The translations under genes and the position numbers were made by a program. DNA of 64,000 bases, taken from NCBI RefSeq assembly GCF_036867195.1, contig NZ_JBAJII010000001.1:2046001-2110000 (forward strand), read 5' to 3'. Positions 52,623 to 61,136 of the stretch are shown piece by piece. Source of the stretch: Arthrobacter sp. Soc17.1.1.1 (GTDB taxonomy: Bacteria > Actinomycetota > Actinomycetes > Actinomycetales > Micrococcaceae). The notes under the pieces were generated by a model that saw only the letters and a list, made by a program, of their open reading frames with translations, did not search any database and was not told the DNA's origin. The first letter of the stretch is position 1. The number at the start of each line of letters is the position of its first letter.

Positions 52623-53042
52623 GTGCCGACACTACGTGCTACCCGATCCAGCATGGCTCGTGCCCTGTCCATGACTGCCGTCCTGCTGTGCCTGGCCGGG
52701 TGCTCGTTCGCTGATCCCCAGCCCGATACCCAGCAACCCGCGTCGGACTCACCGGTCAGCTCGGCCCCCGCGGGTGAGCCCGCCACCGGGGCGGCCGTCG
52801 ACACCGTCGACGACGCATGTGCCCGCGTCCTTGCCATGGTGCGCGCAGCGCCCGAACAGCTGGGCACGGACCCGCTGGGGCTGCTGCTCGAGATCGACGA
52901 GATCGCCAAAACAGCCCCGCCGGAGCTGGCCGGCCAGATCACGGAGCTCCGGGATGCCGTCGAGAGCTTCCGGCAGGGCGACGAATCACTGATCGGCGTG
53001 GTGCAGAAAGCCCGGCAGCTGCAGGAACGCTGCTCGGCCTGA
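52623..53042 (+). CDS. Small lipoprotein
   Basis: 139 residues from GTG. The N-terminus has Arg residues, a hydrophobic stretch and the lipobox LAGC (ALSMTAVLLCLAGCSF), so Cys near position 27 would be lipidated. A Ser/Pro/Ala-rich linker is followed by a helical domain of about 80 residues with two Cys (DACARVL and QERCSA) that may form a disulfide. No family recognised. Confidence 0.78.
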   Translation: MPTLRATRSSMARALSMTAVLLCLAGCSFADPQPDTQQPASDSPVSSAPAGEPATGAAVDTVDDACARVLAMVRAAPEQLGTDPLGLLLEIDEIAKTAPPELAGQITELRDAVESFRQGDESLIGVVQKARQLQERCSA

Positions 53043-53170
53043 GCCGAAGGCGGGCACAGCAACCACTTCGGCGCCTCCGCGGTCCTTGTCGCCGGCGGGC
53101 TGGATCCAGTCATCCTCCGTGGGCTTCTCCTGCGGTCCCTCGCATCAGAGGTGAACGCCGGTGGTCCTTC

Positions 53171-54889
53171 TCAGAGCAGCTGGCGCGCGTTGGCTCGGGC
53201 GAGATCGATGAGCTCGCGGCCGTTGCCGGCGAGCACCGTACGAAGCGCGTAGACCGCAAAGCCGGTGGCCTGCTTCGCCTCGATCTTCGGCGGTATCGAG
53301 AGCTCCTGCCGTTCCACCGCGACGGAGACGAGCGCGGGGCCGTCGTGCGCGAACGCGCGGCGCAGGGCGTCTTCGAGGTCCTCAGGGCGCGTCACGCTCT
53401 CGCCGTGCATCCCCACCGCCCGCGCGACCGCCCCGAAGTCGGGGTTCTCGAGCCCGGTGCCGAAGTTGACGATGCCCGCCGCCTTCATCTCCACCTCGAC
53501 GAAGCTCAGCGCCGCGTTGTCGAACACGACGATTTTGATCGGGAGCCTGTGCTGCACCGCCGTCAGCAATTCGCCGAGCATCATCGCGAGCCCGCCGTCA
53601 CCGGCGAGGACCACGACCTGCCGCTTCCGGTCCACCGCTTGGGCGCCCATGCCGAGCGGGGTCGCGGCCGCCATGGTGCCGTGCCAGAAGGAGCCGATGA
53701 GGCGCCGCTTCGGGCCGATGCGCAGGTGCCGGCACGCCCAGATGACCGGAGTGCCGACATCGGGCAGGAAGACCGCGTCGTCGTCCGCCAACTCGTCGAT
53801 GAGGTGGGCGAGGTGCTGCGGGTGGATGGCGCCGGGTCCCTGCTTCTCGAGGTCGTCGAGCTGTGCGCGGGTGCGGCGGTAGTGGTCGAGGGATTTCTCG
53901 AGGTGGGTGCGCACAGGCTTCCGCTCGAGCAGCGGCAGCAACGCCTCCGCCGTCGGGCGTACGCCACCGACCATGCCCTGGGTGAGTGGCACGCGGCGGC
54001 CGAGCTGCTCGCCCCGGATATCGACCTGCAGGATCTTCGCCTTCTTCGGGTAGAACTGCTGGTACGGGAAATCGGTGCCGAGCATCAGCAGCGCGTCGCA
54101 GTCCTCCATCGCGCGGTATCCCGATGCGAACCCGAGGAGCCCGGTCATGCCGACGTCGAACGGGTTGTCGTGCTCGATGACCTCCTTGCCGCGGAGGGCG
54201 TGCACGATCGGCGCCCCCAGTACATCGGCGAGGGCGAGGACCTCATCGCGCGCCCCTTCTACGCCGCCGCCCGCGAGGATCGTCACCTTCCCACAGGAGT
54301 TCAGTGTGGCGGCTGCCTCCTGCAGTTCGGCCGGCGAGGGCACGATGACCGGGTCGGTGCGGCGGACCGTGAAGACGCGCTCGTCCGAGGCCTCGTGGAG
54401 CGCGGTGTCGCCCGCGATCACGAGCACGGCGACCCCCCTCTTCTCGATGGCCGTGCGCATTGCGATCTCCAGCAGCCGCGGCATCTGCTCAGGGCTCAGT
54501 ACCATCTCGCAGAAGACCGAGCAGTCGCGGAACAGCTCGGTGGGTCGAGTCTCCTGGAAGTACTGGCTGCCGATTTCGTCGGTCGGGATGTGCGATGCGA
54601 CCGCGAGCACGGGGACCCTGCTTCGGTGCGCGTCGTAGAGCCCGTTGATGAGGTGCAGGTTGCCGGGGCCGCAGCTGCCCGCACACACCGCGAGTTCGCC
54701 CGTCAGCGCCGCCTCCCCGGCGGCAGCGAACGCGGCCTCCTCCTCATGGCGGACGAGCATCCACTCGATGCCCTGCTCCCTGCGGATGGCCTCGGTCACC
54801 GCGTTCAGGGAGTCGCCGGGAACTCCCCAGACACGCTGGATCCCATTGGCGGCAAGATTGTGGATGACAGTCTCTGCGATCGTGGTCAT
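53171..54889 (-). CDS. poxB: Pyruvate oxidase / pyruvate:quinone oxidoreductase
   Basis: 572 residues, ThDP- and FAD-dependent, normally oxidising pyruvate to acetate and CO2 and reducing the quinone pool at the membrane. N-terminal VWGVPGDSLNAVTEAIRR and HEEEAAFAAAGEAALTGELAVCAGSCGPGNLHLINGLYDAH (the catalytic Glu), a central FAD domain, and the ThDP motif AGDGGLAMMLGELLTAVQHRLPIKIVVFDNAALSFVE. The ATG at 54889 has GGAGGAG 6 bases upstream. Family membership is clear; the exact acceptor is inferred. Confidence 0.93.
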   Translation of the reverse strand: MTTIAETVIHNLAANGIQRVWGVPGDSLNAVTEAIRREQGIEWMLVRHEEEAAFAAAGEAALTGELAVCAGSCGPGNLHLINGLYDAHRSRVPVLAVASHIPTDEIGSQYFQETRPTELFRDCSVFCEMVLSPEQMPRLLEIAMRTAIEKRGVAVLVIAGDTALHEASDERVFTVRRTDPVIVPSPAELQEAAATLNSCGKVTILAGGGVEGARDEVLALADVLGAPIVHALRGKEVIEHDNPFDVGMTGLLGFASGYRAMEDCDALLMLGTDFPYQQFYPKKAKILQVDIRGEQLGRRVPLTQGMVGGVRPTAEALLPLLERKPVRTHLEKSLDHYRRTRAQLDDLEKQGPGAIHPQHLAHLIDELADDDAVFLPDVGTPVIWACRHLRIGPKRRLIGSFWHGTMAAATPLGMGAQAVDRKRQVVVLAGDGGLAMMLGELLTAVQHRLPIKIVVFDNAALSFVEVEMKAAGIVNFGTGLENPDFGAVARAVGMHGESVTRPEDLEDALRRAFAHDGPALVSVAVERQELSIPPKIEAKQATGFAVYALRTVLAGNGRELIDLARANARQLL

Positions 54890-55091
54890 GCTGCTCCTCC
54901 GTTCGGCCCCCAGACGGCCCCGTCAGTCTAAGCGGCCGAATCGGCGGGGATCAGGCAGTGCCAGGGGTTGTGGCGAGGGCGTGCGTATGGCGCATCCGAA
55001 GCTGCGCGGACGGCACCCGACAGAAACGTCAAGGAGAAAGAGTCAACCGGCTGTCCCTCAGGAGGGATGAGAGCCGGGTTAGGGTCTGACC

Positions 55092-55787
55092 ATGTCGGCT
55101 CCTGATGTTGCCCCCGGAACGGTCGTCGTGTTCACAGACATCATGTGCGGTTGGTCGACGATCGCGCTCCATCGGTTCTATCGCGCCCGGGATGCGGCGG
55201 GCCTCACCGGTCGATTGCAGGTCGACCTGCGACTCTTCCTCCTCGAGGACATCAACCAGATCGCTCTCAACAGCAGGATCATCGAGCCTGAGATACCTGT
55301 CGTCGGCGCTCTGGAACCGGGACTGCGCTTCACACCGTGGCAGCGTCACCCCTCGGAGTGGCCCGTGACAAGCCTTCCCGCGAATGAAGCCGTGCATGCC
55401 GCGAAAGCACAATCCCCTGCTGCCGCGGAAGAACTCGACATGGCATTGCGCCTGGCGTTCTGGCGTGACAGCCGCTGCATCAGCATGCGCCACGAGATCC
55501 TGGCTGTCGCCGACGAGTGCCCTGGGGTGGACGCTGGCCGGCTGCAGCAGCTTTTCGACACCGGCGCTGCCCGCGGGACGATGATGCAGTCCTACCTCGA
55601 CCATCATCAGGATGTACAGGGCAGCCCCCACTTCTTCCTTGCGGACGGCACCGATACCCATAACCCCGGCATCACCATGCACCAGGAAGGGTCTCCCGGC
55701 GCGGGTTTCCTCGTTGTCGACTCCGACGATCCGAGCGTCTACGACGGCCTCGTCGTGAAAGCCGCAGCCGCCGCCGGTGTGGGTTGA
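55092..55787 (+). CDS. DsbA/FrnE-like thioredoxin-fold protein
   Basis: 231 residues. VVVFTDIMCGWSTIALHRFYRAR resembles the FrnE/DsbA opening with a single Cys where oxidoreductases have C-x-x-C (C-x-x-S here: CGWS). The cis-Pro region is QGSPHFFLADGTDTHNPG. No signal peptide, so cytosolic. It may be an isomerase or glutathione/mycothiol-transferase-like member rather than a disulfide oxidase. The ATG is 6 bases after TAGGGT. Confidence 0.8.
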   Translation: MSAPDVAPGTVVVFTDIMCGWSTIALHRFYRARDAAGLTGRLQVDLRLFLLEDINQIALNSRIIEPEIPVVGALEPGLRFTPWQRHPSEWPVTSLPANEAVHAAKAQSPAAAEELDMALRLAFWRDSRCISMRHEILAVADECPGVDAGRLQQLFDTGAARGTMMQSYLDHHQDVQGSPHFFLADGTDTHNPGITMHQEGSPGAGFLVVDSDDPSVYDGLVVKAAAAAGVG

Positions 55788-55867
55788 ACCCGCACCTTCC
55801 GATCCCTTCTGCATGACGGCGTGATTGAGGTGCGCTCGTCCCTCTGGACTCGGCACCTTCGTCTCTG

Positions 55868-56851
55868 CTAGGAATGCCTCGTACTCATCTGACGTGCCAT
55901 GTCCGGGATGGCGTGCACGGGGACGACCACGACGTCGTTGATCTTCCAGTCCAGGCGCTTCAGGCCGGCGTGGACCTCCTCGAGCTCTTCGATGGTGAGG
56001 GGCCGATTCGATGTCGGGACGATGAATGCCTCGATGTGGAATACCTGCCCTTCGTCCCGCACCCGGGCGCCGACGTCCTGCGCCCATGTCAGTCCGTTCA
56101 GGTAGTCCTCTACCTTGCCCAGCAGGGGATGCGGTTCGGCGTCGTCGTAGGTGGTGGCCCTGGCGTCCAGGAGCCCTTTCACTGCCGCGCGGACGTTCAC
56201 GAATCCGTCCCGCACGATCGAGAACGCGACGATCAGCGCTGCGGCAGCGTCAGCCCACCACAGACCGAAACCGATGCCGGTGACTCCCACGATCACGGCG
56301 ACTCCGGTCATCCAGTCCGCCTTGTTCATGTCGGCATCGGCGAAGAGGACCTTGTTGTGCAGTGGTTCGGCGAGCTTGAGTTTCATGCGCCCGAGGATCA
56401 CGGGAGGGATCGAGGTGAGCGCCATGGCTGCGATCATCAGCCAGCCCAGCCAGACGGTGTGTCCGAGGATCGTGATGCCGCCGATGGTGGGGTGCTCCGC
56501 GGTGATGAGCTTGATCGCCGAGTCGATGATGAGATAGCTGCCCATGCCGGCGAGGGCTGTCGCGGCGACCAGGTGCGACACCCCGATGGCACGGTGGTGT
56601 CCGAACGGCCGGTCGGTGGAAGCCGGCCGGCCTGCGACCCTGATCCCGATCAGGAACGCGATCGGAGGAATGAAGGACAACATGTCCTCGATCCACGCCG
56701 TCTTCATGGCCTGGGAGTTCCCCAGGACGAGGAAGATGATGCTGACTGTCACGACCAGTACACCGATCGTGACCCATTCCAGCCTGATCGCTCGCCGGAG
56801 CGCCCGGTGTACCTCCTCCGGCATCTCCGATTCACCCCAGTCGCTGGTCAC
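55868..56851 (-). CDS. CDF-family cation efflux transporter
   Basis: 327 residues, GTG start at 56851 with GGAGGGAG upstream. Six helices: EWVTIGVLVVTVSIIFLVLG, SQAMKTAWIEDMLSFIPPIAFLIGIRVAG and so on. FGHHRAIGVSHL and NKADWMTGVAVIVG occupy the positions of the metal-site helices, and a cytosolic C-terminal domain (VFHIEAFIVPTSNRPLTIEELEEVHAGLKRL) is present. Metal specificity is unknown. It overlaps the upstream solute-binding lipoprotein gene by four bases. Confidence 0.87.
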   Translation of the reverse strand: MTSDWGESEMPEEVHRALRRAIRLEWVTIGVLVVTVSIIFLVLGNSQAMKTAWIEDMLSFIPPIAFLIGIRVAGRPASTDRPFGHHRAIGVSHLVAATALAGMGSYLIIDSAIKLITAEHPTIGGITILGHTVWLGWLMIAAMALTSIPPVILGRMKLKLAEPLHNKVLFADADMNKADWMTGVAVIVGVTGIGFGLWWADAAAALIVAFSIVRDGFVNVRAAVKGLLDARATTYDDAEPHPLLGKVEDYLNGLTWAQDVGARVRDEGQVFHIEAFIVPTSNRPLTIEELEEVHAGLKRLDWKINDVVVVPVHAIPDMARQMSTRHS

Positions 56852-57330
56852 CGGGCTCCCTCCTTCCGACTCTGGAGGTACGTATCGAGGTCCAGGAGGA
56901 AGGCATTCTCGCCGAGTGGGACTGCAAGGACGTGGCTCTGCCGCGACCCGTAGCGGTCGGCCGACTCCGCGTACGGGCGGGTCAGCCCGGCTTTCTTGGT
57001 CCACGGTGTCTTGTCGGTCAGACCACCGATCACCAGGTCCAGCTCGCCGTGTTCCAGCCGATTCATCAGATCCTCCTCCCCTCCCCGGACCCAGGTGATC
57101 TCAGCGTCGCGAGTCAGCGCGTAGTCCTGCACGAGCTCCGCCTCGCTACCGGCCATCTGCTCCCCCTTGTCCTCGACGAAGGGCGGATTCACCGACGCGC
57201 CGACCCGCAGCGTTCCACCCGTCACTGCATCGAGCGTGTTCTCGGGATCTGCGGGAAAGTGCCCTGCACAGCCCCCCGTCAGCAGCAATGAAGCAGCCAC
57301 ACCAAGGCGCAGCACCACGTTCCTCTCCAT
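56848..57330 (-). CDS. Short family-3 solute-binding lipoprotein (single lobe)
   Basis: 160 residues from ATG at 57330, 6 bases after TACGGT. Lipobox LLLTGGCAG. It has SBP_bac_3 text: GTLRVGASVNPPFVEDKGEQMAGSEAELVQDYA, WVRGGEEDLMNRLEHGELDLVIGGLTDKTPW, then jumps to the C-terminal helix. Family-3 binding proteins are usually 250-300 residues with two lobes; the second lobe is absent. No ABC permease is adjacent; instead it overlaps the CDF transporter, so it may serve as an accessory metal- or ligand-binding subunit. Confidence 0.75.
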   Translation of the reverse strand: MERNVVLRLGVAASLLLTGGCAGHFPADPENTLDAVTGGTLRVGASVNPPFVEDKGEQMAGSEAELVQDYALTRDAEITWVRGGEEDLMNRLEHGELDLVIGGLTDKTPWTKKAGLTRPYAESADRYGSRQSHVLAVPLGENAFLLDLDTYLQSRKEGAR

Positions 57331-57553
57331 ACAGGAACCGTAAACTCCGCCGCACCGTCGCGTCACGGAACTGGGGATACGCGACGACGAGGAATCTGAT
57401 CCTTGATTCTTCCCGGGCGGCACCGGAGCGTCCGGGACGCTGTCAATGGGTGTGCCGGACGGAGGTTGGCCTTGTCCGGGCCGCTTGACCGTTCCTAGCG
57501 TGGGTGTCGTTCGTGCACTCTCCCTGACCACACGCAGCAGAAGGAGTAACCCC

Positions 57554-58765
57554 GTGAAAGCTCTCGTATGGCATGGAGAAGGCGACATACGTCTCGATAC
57601 CGTCGATGATCCGACCATCCTGGACCCGAACGACGCGATCATCCGCATCACGCGCAGCGCGATCTGCGGCACGGACCTCCACTTCATCCGGGGCACCATG
57701 GCAGGCATGAAAGAGGGCACGATCCTCGGCCACGAAGCCGTCGGAGAGGTGACCGCCGTAGGCGCAGCAGTGCGCCGCTTCGCCCCCGGCGACCGCGTCG
57801 TCGTCTCCTCGACCATGTCCTGCGGGGTGTGCTGGCAGTGCCGCGCAGGACACACCGCCCAGTGCGACACCGCGAACCCCAACGGCCCCCAGGCCGGGAC
57901 CTGCTTCTTCGGCGGCCCTCAGACCACCGGCCCTGTGAACGGACTGCAGGCTGAATACGCGCGGATCCCCTATGCCTCCAATACCCTCACAGCCCTGCCC
58001 GACAATGTCAGCGACGAACAGGCCATTCTCCTCTCGGACATCTTCCCCACCGCCTGGTTCGGCGCGGAACTCGCCGGCATACGACGCGGCGACACCGTCG
58101 CCGTGTACGGGGCGGGCGTGGTCGGTCAGTTCGCCATCGCCTCCGCATTCCGGCAAGGGGCGTCCCGCGTCTTCGCGATCGACGGCGTCGAAACCCGCCT
58201 CGTCCAGGCCTTGGACCAGAACGCGGATGTCATCAACTTCAACCGCGAGGACCCCGTAGAGGCCCTAATGGACGCTACCCTCGGGATCGGCGTGGACGCC
58301 GTCATCGACGCCGTCGGCGTCGACGCTCAACGCCCATCAGCCGGACCCGCCGCAGCCGACAGCGAGCAGCAGGCCGAGGAGTTCGCCCGCGAGGTCGCCC
58401 AGGTGGCGCCCAAGACCAACGTGCAGGGCGAGAACTGGGTACCGGGGAACGCGCCGTCCCAGGTCTCCCAGTGGAGCGTGCAGACCGTACGGAAGTACGG
58501 CCGGATCGGCATCATCGGCGTCTACAGCCCGCAGATGATGTCCTACCCGATCGGACAGGCCATGAACAAGAACCTCACGGTACGGATGGGCAACTGCGAC
58601 CACCGCTCGGTCACCCCACCGCTCCTGGACCTCGTCGCCTCCGGCGTCTTCGACCCCACCCGGTTCATCACCCAGCACGAACCCATCACCGACGTCGTCG
58701 ATGCCTACCTCACCTTCGACCGCCGCGAAGAGGGCTGGCTCAAGACGGTCCTCACGACGGCGTGA
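57554..58765 (+). CDS. Zinc-dependent alcohol dehydrogenase (formaldehyde-dehydrogenase-like)
   Basis: 403 residues. MKALVWHGEGDIRLDTVDDP, AICGTDLHFIRG (catalytic zinc Cys), GTILGHEAVGEVTAVG, and the structural-zinc cluster MSCGVCWQCRAGHTAQC are all clear; the Rossmann motif is VAVYGAGVVGQFAIASA. The length and the long insert after the Rossmann domain match the glutathione-independent formaldehyde dehydrogenase group. The GTG at 57554 has AAGGAG 7 bases upstream. Confidence 0.9.
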   Translation: MKALVWHGEGDIRLDTVDDPTILDPNDAIIRITRSAICGTDLHFIRGTMAGMKEGTILGHEAVGEVTAVGAAVRRFAPGDRVVVSSTMSCGVCWQCRAGHTAQCDTANPNGPQAGTCFFGGPQTTGPVNGLQAEYARIPYASNTLTALPDNVSDEQAILLSDIFPTAWFGAELAGIRRGDTVAVYGAGVVGQFAIASAFRQGASRVFAIDGVETRLVQALDQNADVINFNREDPVEALMDATLGIGVDAVIDAVGVDAQRPSAGPAAADSEQQAEEFAREVAQVAPKTNVQGENWVPGNAPSQVSQWSVQTVRKYGRIGIIGVYSPQMMSYPIGQAMNKNLTVRMGNCDHRSVTPPLLDLVASGVFDPTRFITQHEPITDVVDAYLTFDRREEGWLKTVLTTA

Positions 58766-58839
58766 GGGCGTGCCCTGACCGCGGGAACTGCGACGTCGGG
58801 GTCACCTCATCGGGGCGGAACGGATGGCAGCGCACCATA

Positions 58840-58867
58840 TCAACGTAGCGTTGACAACAGCGTGTTG
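58840..58867. promoter_or_regulatory. Tandem inverted-repeat operators upstream of the ATP-grasp/His-domain operon
   Basis: TCAACG-TAG-CGTTGA (58840-58854) and CAACA-GCG-TGTTG (58855-58867) are adjacent, similar palindromes (CAAC...GTTG). The first overlaps a consensus -35 TTGACA (58851-58856), 17 bases before a weak -10 TGAACT (58874-58879), which is 6 bases before the first start codon. A repressor binding here would switch off the whole operon. Confidence 0.65.
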
Positions 58868-58885
58868 ATGCACTGAACTAGGGGT

Positions 58886-59272
58886 GTGCTTTCCGATGAT
58901 CACCGTGATGCCTCCGACCTGGATCGCTCCCGTGCCGCACTGACCCAGGCCGGCGCCGACAGCCTCCCCCGCCGCCCGTGGCAGCACCCCCGCCAGCCGG
59001 TCTCTGATGCCGATTTCGTCCGGTTCGCGGCATGGTCCGCTCGCGATGCCGATGCCACGGATCCGGCCACTGTGCTTGCCGGCCTGCGGTTGCTCGCCGC
59101 CGCCCGGGCGGAACTTGATCAGGTCGAGTCCGGCCTGTTGTTCGCTGCTCGTGGTGCGGACATGACGTGGACACAGATTGCGGAAGCCCTGGGACTGGGG
59201 TCGGCGCAGGCGGCGCAACAGCGACTGAGCCGGATGCTGGCTCGAACGAGCGAGCCCGGGACGGAGCCTTGA
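58886..59272 (+). CDS. Small HTH protein, first gene of the ATP-grasp/His-domain operon
   Basis: 128 residues from GTG. The first 50 residues are polar with no recognised domain; 60-90 is a helix rich in Ala/Leu (LAGLRLLAAARAELDQVESGLLFAARGADM); 92-118 reads TWTQIAEALGLGSAQAAQQRLSRML, a helix-turn-helix like that of sigma-region-4/Xre-type regulators. It probably binds the tandem operator upstream. It precedes the ATP-grasp gene by three bases. Confidence 0.75.
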   Translation: MLSDDHRDASDLDRSRAALTQAGADSLPRRPWQHPRQPVSDADFVRFAAWSARDADATDPATVLAGLRLLAAARAELDQVESGLLFAARGADMTWTQIAEALGLGSAQAAQQRLSRMLARTSEPGTEP

Positions 59273-59275
59273 GCA

Positions 59276-60388
59276 GTGCTGATTCCTCTCATTGATGCGG
59301 ATGAGCAGTGCGGGGCCAAGGCCGCGAACCTGGCCCACCTGCTGCGCGCCGGATTCGCTGTTCCACCCGGAGTCGTGGTCCTCGAGGTGCTGAGCGGCGA
59401 CAGTTGGGTGCCCGAACTGAGGGCTGCGCTCCGAGACGCCGGCGCAGCACCGGTCGCCGTGCGCTCATCCGCAGTGGGGGAAGACGGAGCCGTCGCGTCA
59501 TTCGCCGGGCAGTTGCACTCCACTCTCGACCTCACCGAACCGGCGCAGGTGATCGACCAGGTGCGTCGTGCCGCCCGCTCGGGAGTGGGCCCGGAAGCCG
59601 TCGCCTATGCGGCCCGGATGGGGCACGAGCCGGCCACGGTGGTCCCCGTGATCGTGCAGGCCCTCGTTGCCGCGGAAGTCGCCGGGGTGATGTTCACCCG
59701 GCACCCGGTCACCGGATCGCAGACGATGGTGATCGAGGCCGGTCGCGGGCTCGGCGGGAACGTCGTGGACGGAACCATGACCCCGTGGGTCTGGACGGTC
59801 GAAGATCACACCATCACCCACCAAGCCGGCGACCTGTTCCCACCGCTGATACCCAGGCAGGTCCTCCAGCTCGCCGCACTGGCGCTCAGGATCGAAGCGC
59901 TCTTCGGGTGCCCCCAGGACATCGAGTGGGCGATCGCCGACGGTACAACCTGGGTGCTCCAGTCCCGCCCCATCACCGCAAGCCCGATCACCGCAAGCCC
60001 CGTCGCCACGATCCCGGGCGCGGCGCGAAGCGACGGGCGGGCTGCCGGACGGGTACTGGCGACAGGCACTCCAGCCAGCCCAGGCGCCGCCGAGGGATTC
60101 GTGCGGATCGTCCACGGATTCGACGACTTCGCCCGCTTCCAAGCCGGCGAGGTGCTTGTCTGCCGCACCACCTCACCTGCATGGACACCCCTGCTCGCCC
60201 GCGCCGCGGCGGTCGTGACCGAGATCGGCGGCCTCCTCGCTCACGCTGCGATCGTGGCCCGTGAATTCGGCATTCCAGCCGTCCTGACCGCAGAGAAGGC
60301 AATGAGCGCGCTCACCGACGGGCAGCACGTCGTCGTCGACGGAACCGCAGGCACCATCACAACCACGCAAGGATCAGGAGAGCGATGA
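59276..60388 (+). CDS. ATP-grasp plus phosphohistidine-domain protein (mini PEP-synthase / rifampicin-phosphotransferase-like)
   Basis: 370 residues. Residues 1-235 are the PPDK/PEP-synthase-type ATP-grasp domain: CGAKAANLAHLLRAGFAVPPG, AVRSSAVGEDGAVASFAGQ, GVMFTRHPVTG, EAGRGLGGNVVDG and QDIEWAIADGTTWVLQSRP. After a short ITASP repeat linker, residues 255-365 are the swivelling phosphohistidine domain with EIGGLLAHAAIVAREFGIPAV, the catalytic His at 323. The PEP/pyruvate barrel and the rifamycin-binding domain, one of which normally completes such enzymes, are both missing. Known rifampicin phosphotransferases and PEP synthases are about 800-870 residues. An acceptor encoded elsewhere, perhaps by the next gene, is implied. 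Confidence 0.85.
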   Translation: MLIPLIDADEQCGAKAANLAHLLRAGFAVPPGVVVLEVLSGDSWVPELRAALRDAGAAPVAVRSSAVGEDGAVASFAGQLHSTLDLTEPAQVIDQVRRAARSGVGPEAVAYAARMGHEPATVVPVIVQALVAAEVAGVMFTRHPVTGSQTMVIEAGRGLGGNVVDGTMTPWVWTVEDHTITHQAGDLFPPLIPRQVLQLAALALRIEALFGCPQDIEWAIADGTTWVLQSRPITASPITASPVATIPGAARSDGRAAGRVLATGTPASPGAAEGFVRIVHGFDDFARFQAGEVLVCRTTSPAWTPLLARAAAVVTEIGGLLAHAAIVAREFGIPAVLTAEKAMSALTDGQHVVVDGTAGTITTTQGSGER

Positions 60389-60993
60389 CCCATACGTCCC
60401 CGATCGACGTCCGGGTACTCCACGCGGTGCGGACCCTGGGCTATGCAGACCTCGCACGCATCGCCGCCCGTGTTCGTCACCCGGAGGACGAGGTCGACGA
60501 GCACCTCCTGGGCGCCCAAGCGCACGGCTGGACCACCTACACCTCCTACGCCGGCGATGGAGGATGGTCACTGACGGAAGCCGGCAAGAACCACGGCGAA
60601 GAACTGCTGGCCGCGGAACTCGACGCGGTCGGCGCCCGCGCAGCAGTCGAGGCCGTCCACGAAGACTTCCTGCCGCTCAATCACGTTGTGGCTGCGGCCT
60701 GCACAGCCTGGCAACTGGCAGAACTGGGCATCGGGACGCACCACCCGACACTCTCCGACACCATCAGAACCTTGAAGGGCCCCGCGGCCGCGCTGGCGGA
60801 CATCGAGAACCGTCTGACGTCCCACCTGGAGCGGTTCGCTGGCTATCACCAACGCTTCGCCGCCGCCCTATCACGGGCGGGCGCAGAGGCGGCGTGGATC
60901 ACCGGCACCGACCGCGACTCCTGTCACCGCGTCTGGTTCGAGCTTCACGAAGACCTGATCGCAACCCTCGGCCTGACTCGTGATGGCCGGTGA
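60385..60993 (+). CDS. Winged-helix-like protein coupled to the ATP-grasp/His-domain protein
   Basis: 202 residues overlapping the previous gene by four bases (ATGA). Residues 6-75 look like a winged helix: IDVRVLHAVRTLGYADLARIAARVRHPEDEVDEHLLGAQAHGWTTYTSYAGDGGWSLTEAGK. Residues 76-202 are helical, with an acidic/aromatic pattern and conserved-looking His (FLPLNHVVAAACTAWQL, WITGTDRDSCHRVWFELHEDL). I do not recognise the second domain. It could be the acceptor of a phosphate from the upstream protein, a ligand-binding domain, or a regulator modified by it. Confidence 0.72.
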   Translation: MTHTSPIDVRVLHAVRTLGYADLARIAARVRHPEDEVDEHLLGAQAHGWTTYTSYAGDGGWSLTEAGKNHGEELLAAELDAVGARAAVEAVHEDFLPLNHVVAAACTAWQLAELGIGTHHPTLSDTIRTLKGPAAALADIENRLTSHLERFAGYHQRFAAALSRAGAEAAWITGTDRDSCHRVWFELHEDLIATLGLTRDGR

Positions 60994-61136
60994 AGAACCC
61001 AAGCACGGACCACAGCCGCCGATACCAGCAAAGAGACAGAAGCACCGCAGGAGGACTGCTCGCCAACCTCCGATCGTGCAGTCAGAACAGCACGCGGCGC
61101 ACTCATCGGAGGGAGGAGCCTCCCGGTGGACCGTGC

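Noticed and set aside
52475..53113. Minus-strand frame of 212 codons opposite the small lipoprotein gene
   Set aside because: The plus-strand frame has a clear lipobox, codon bias and SD; the antisense frame is Ser/Ala-rich noise.
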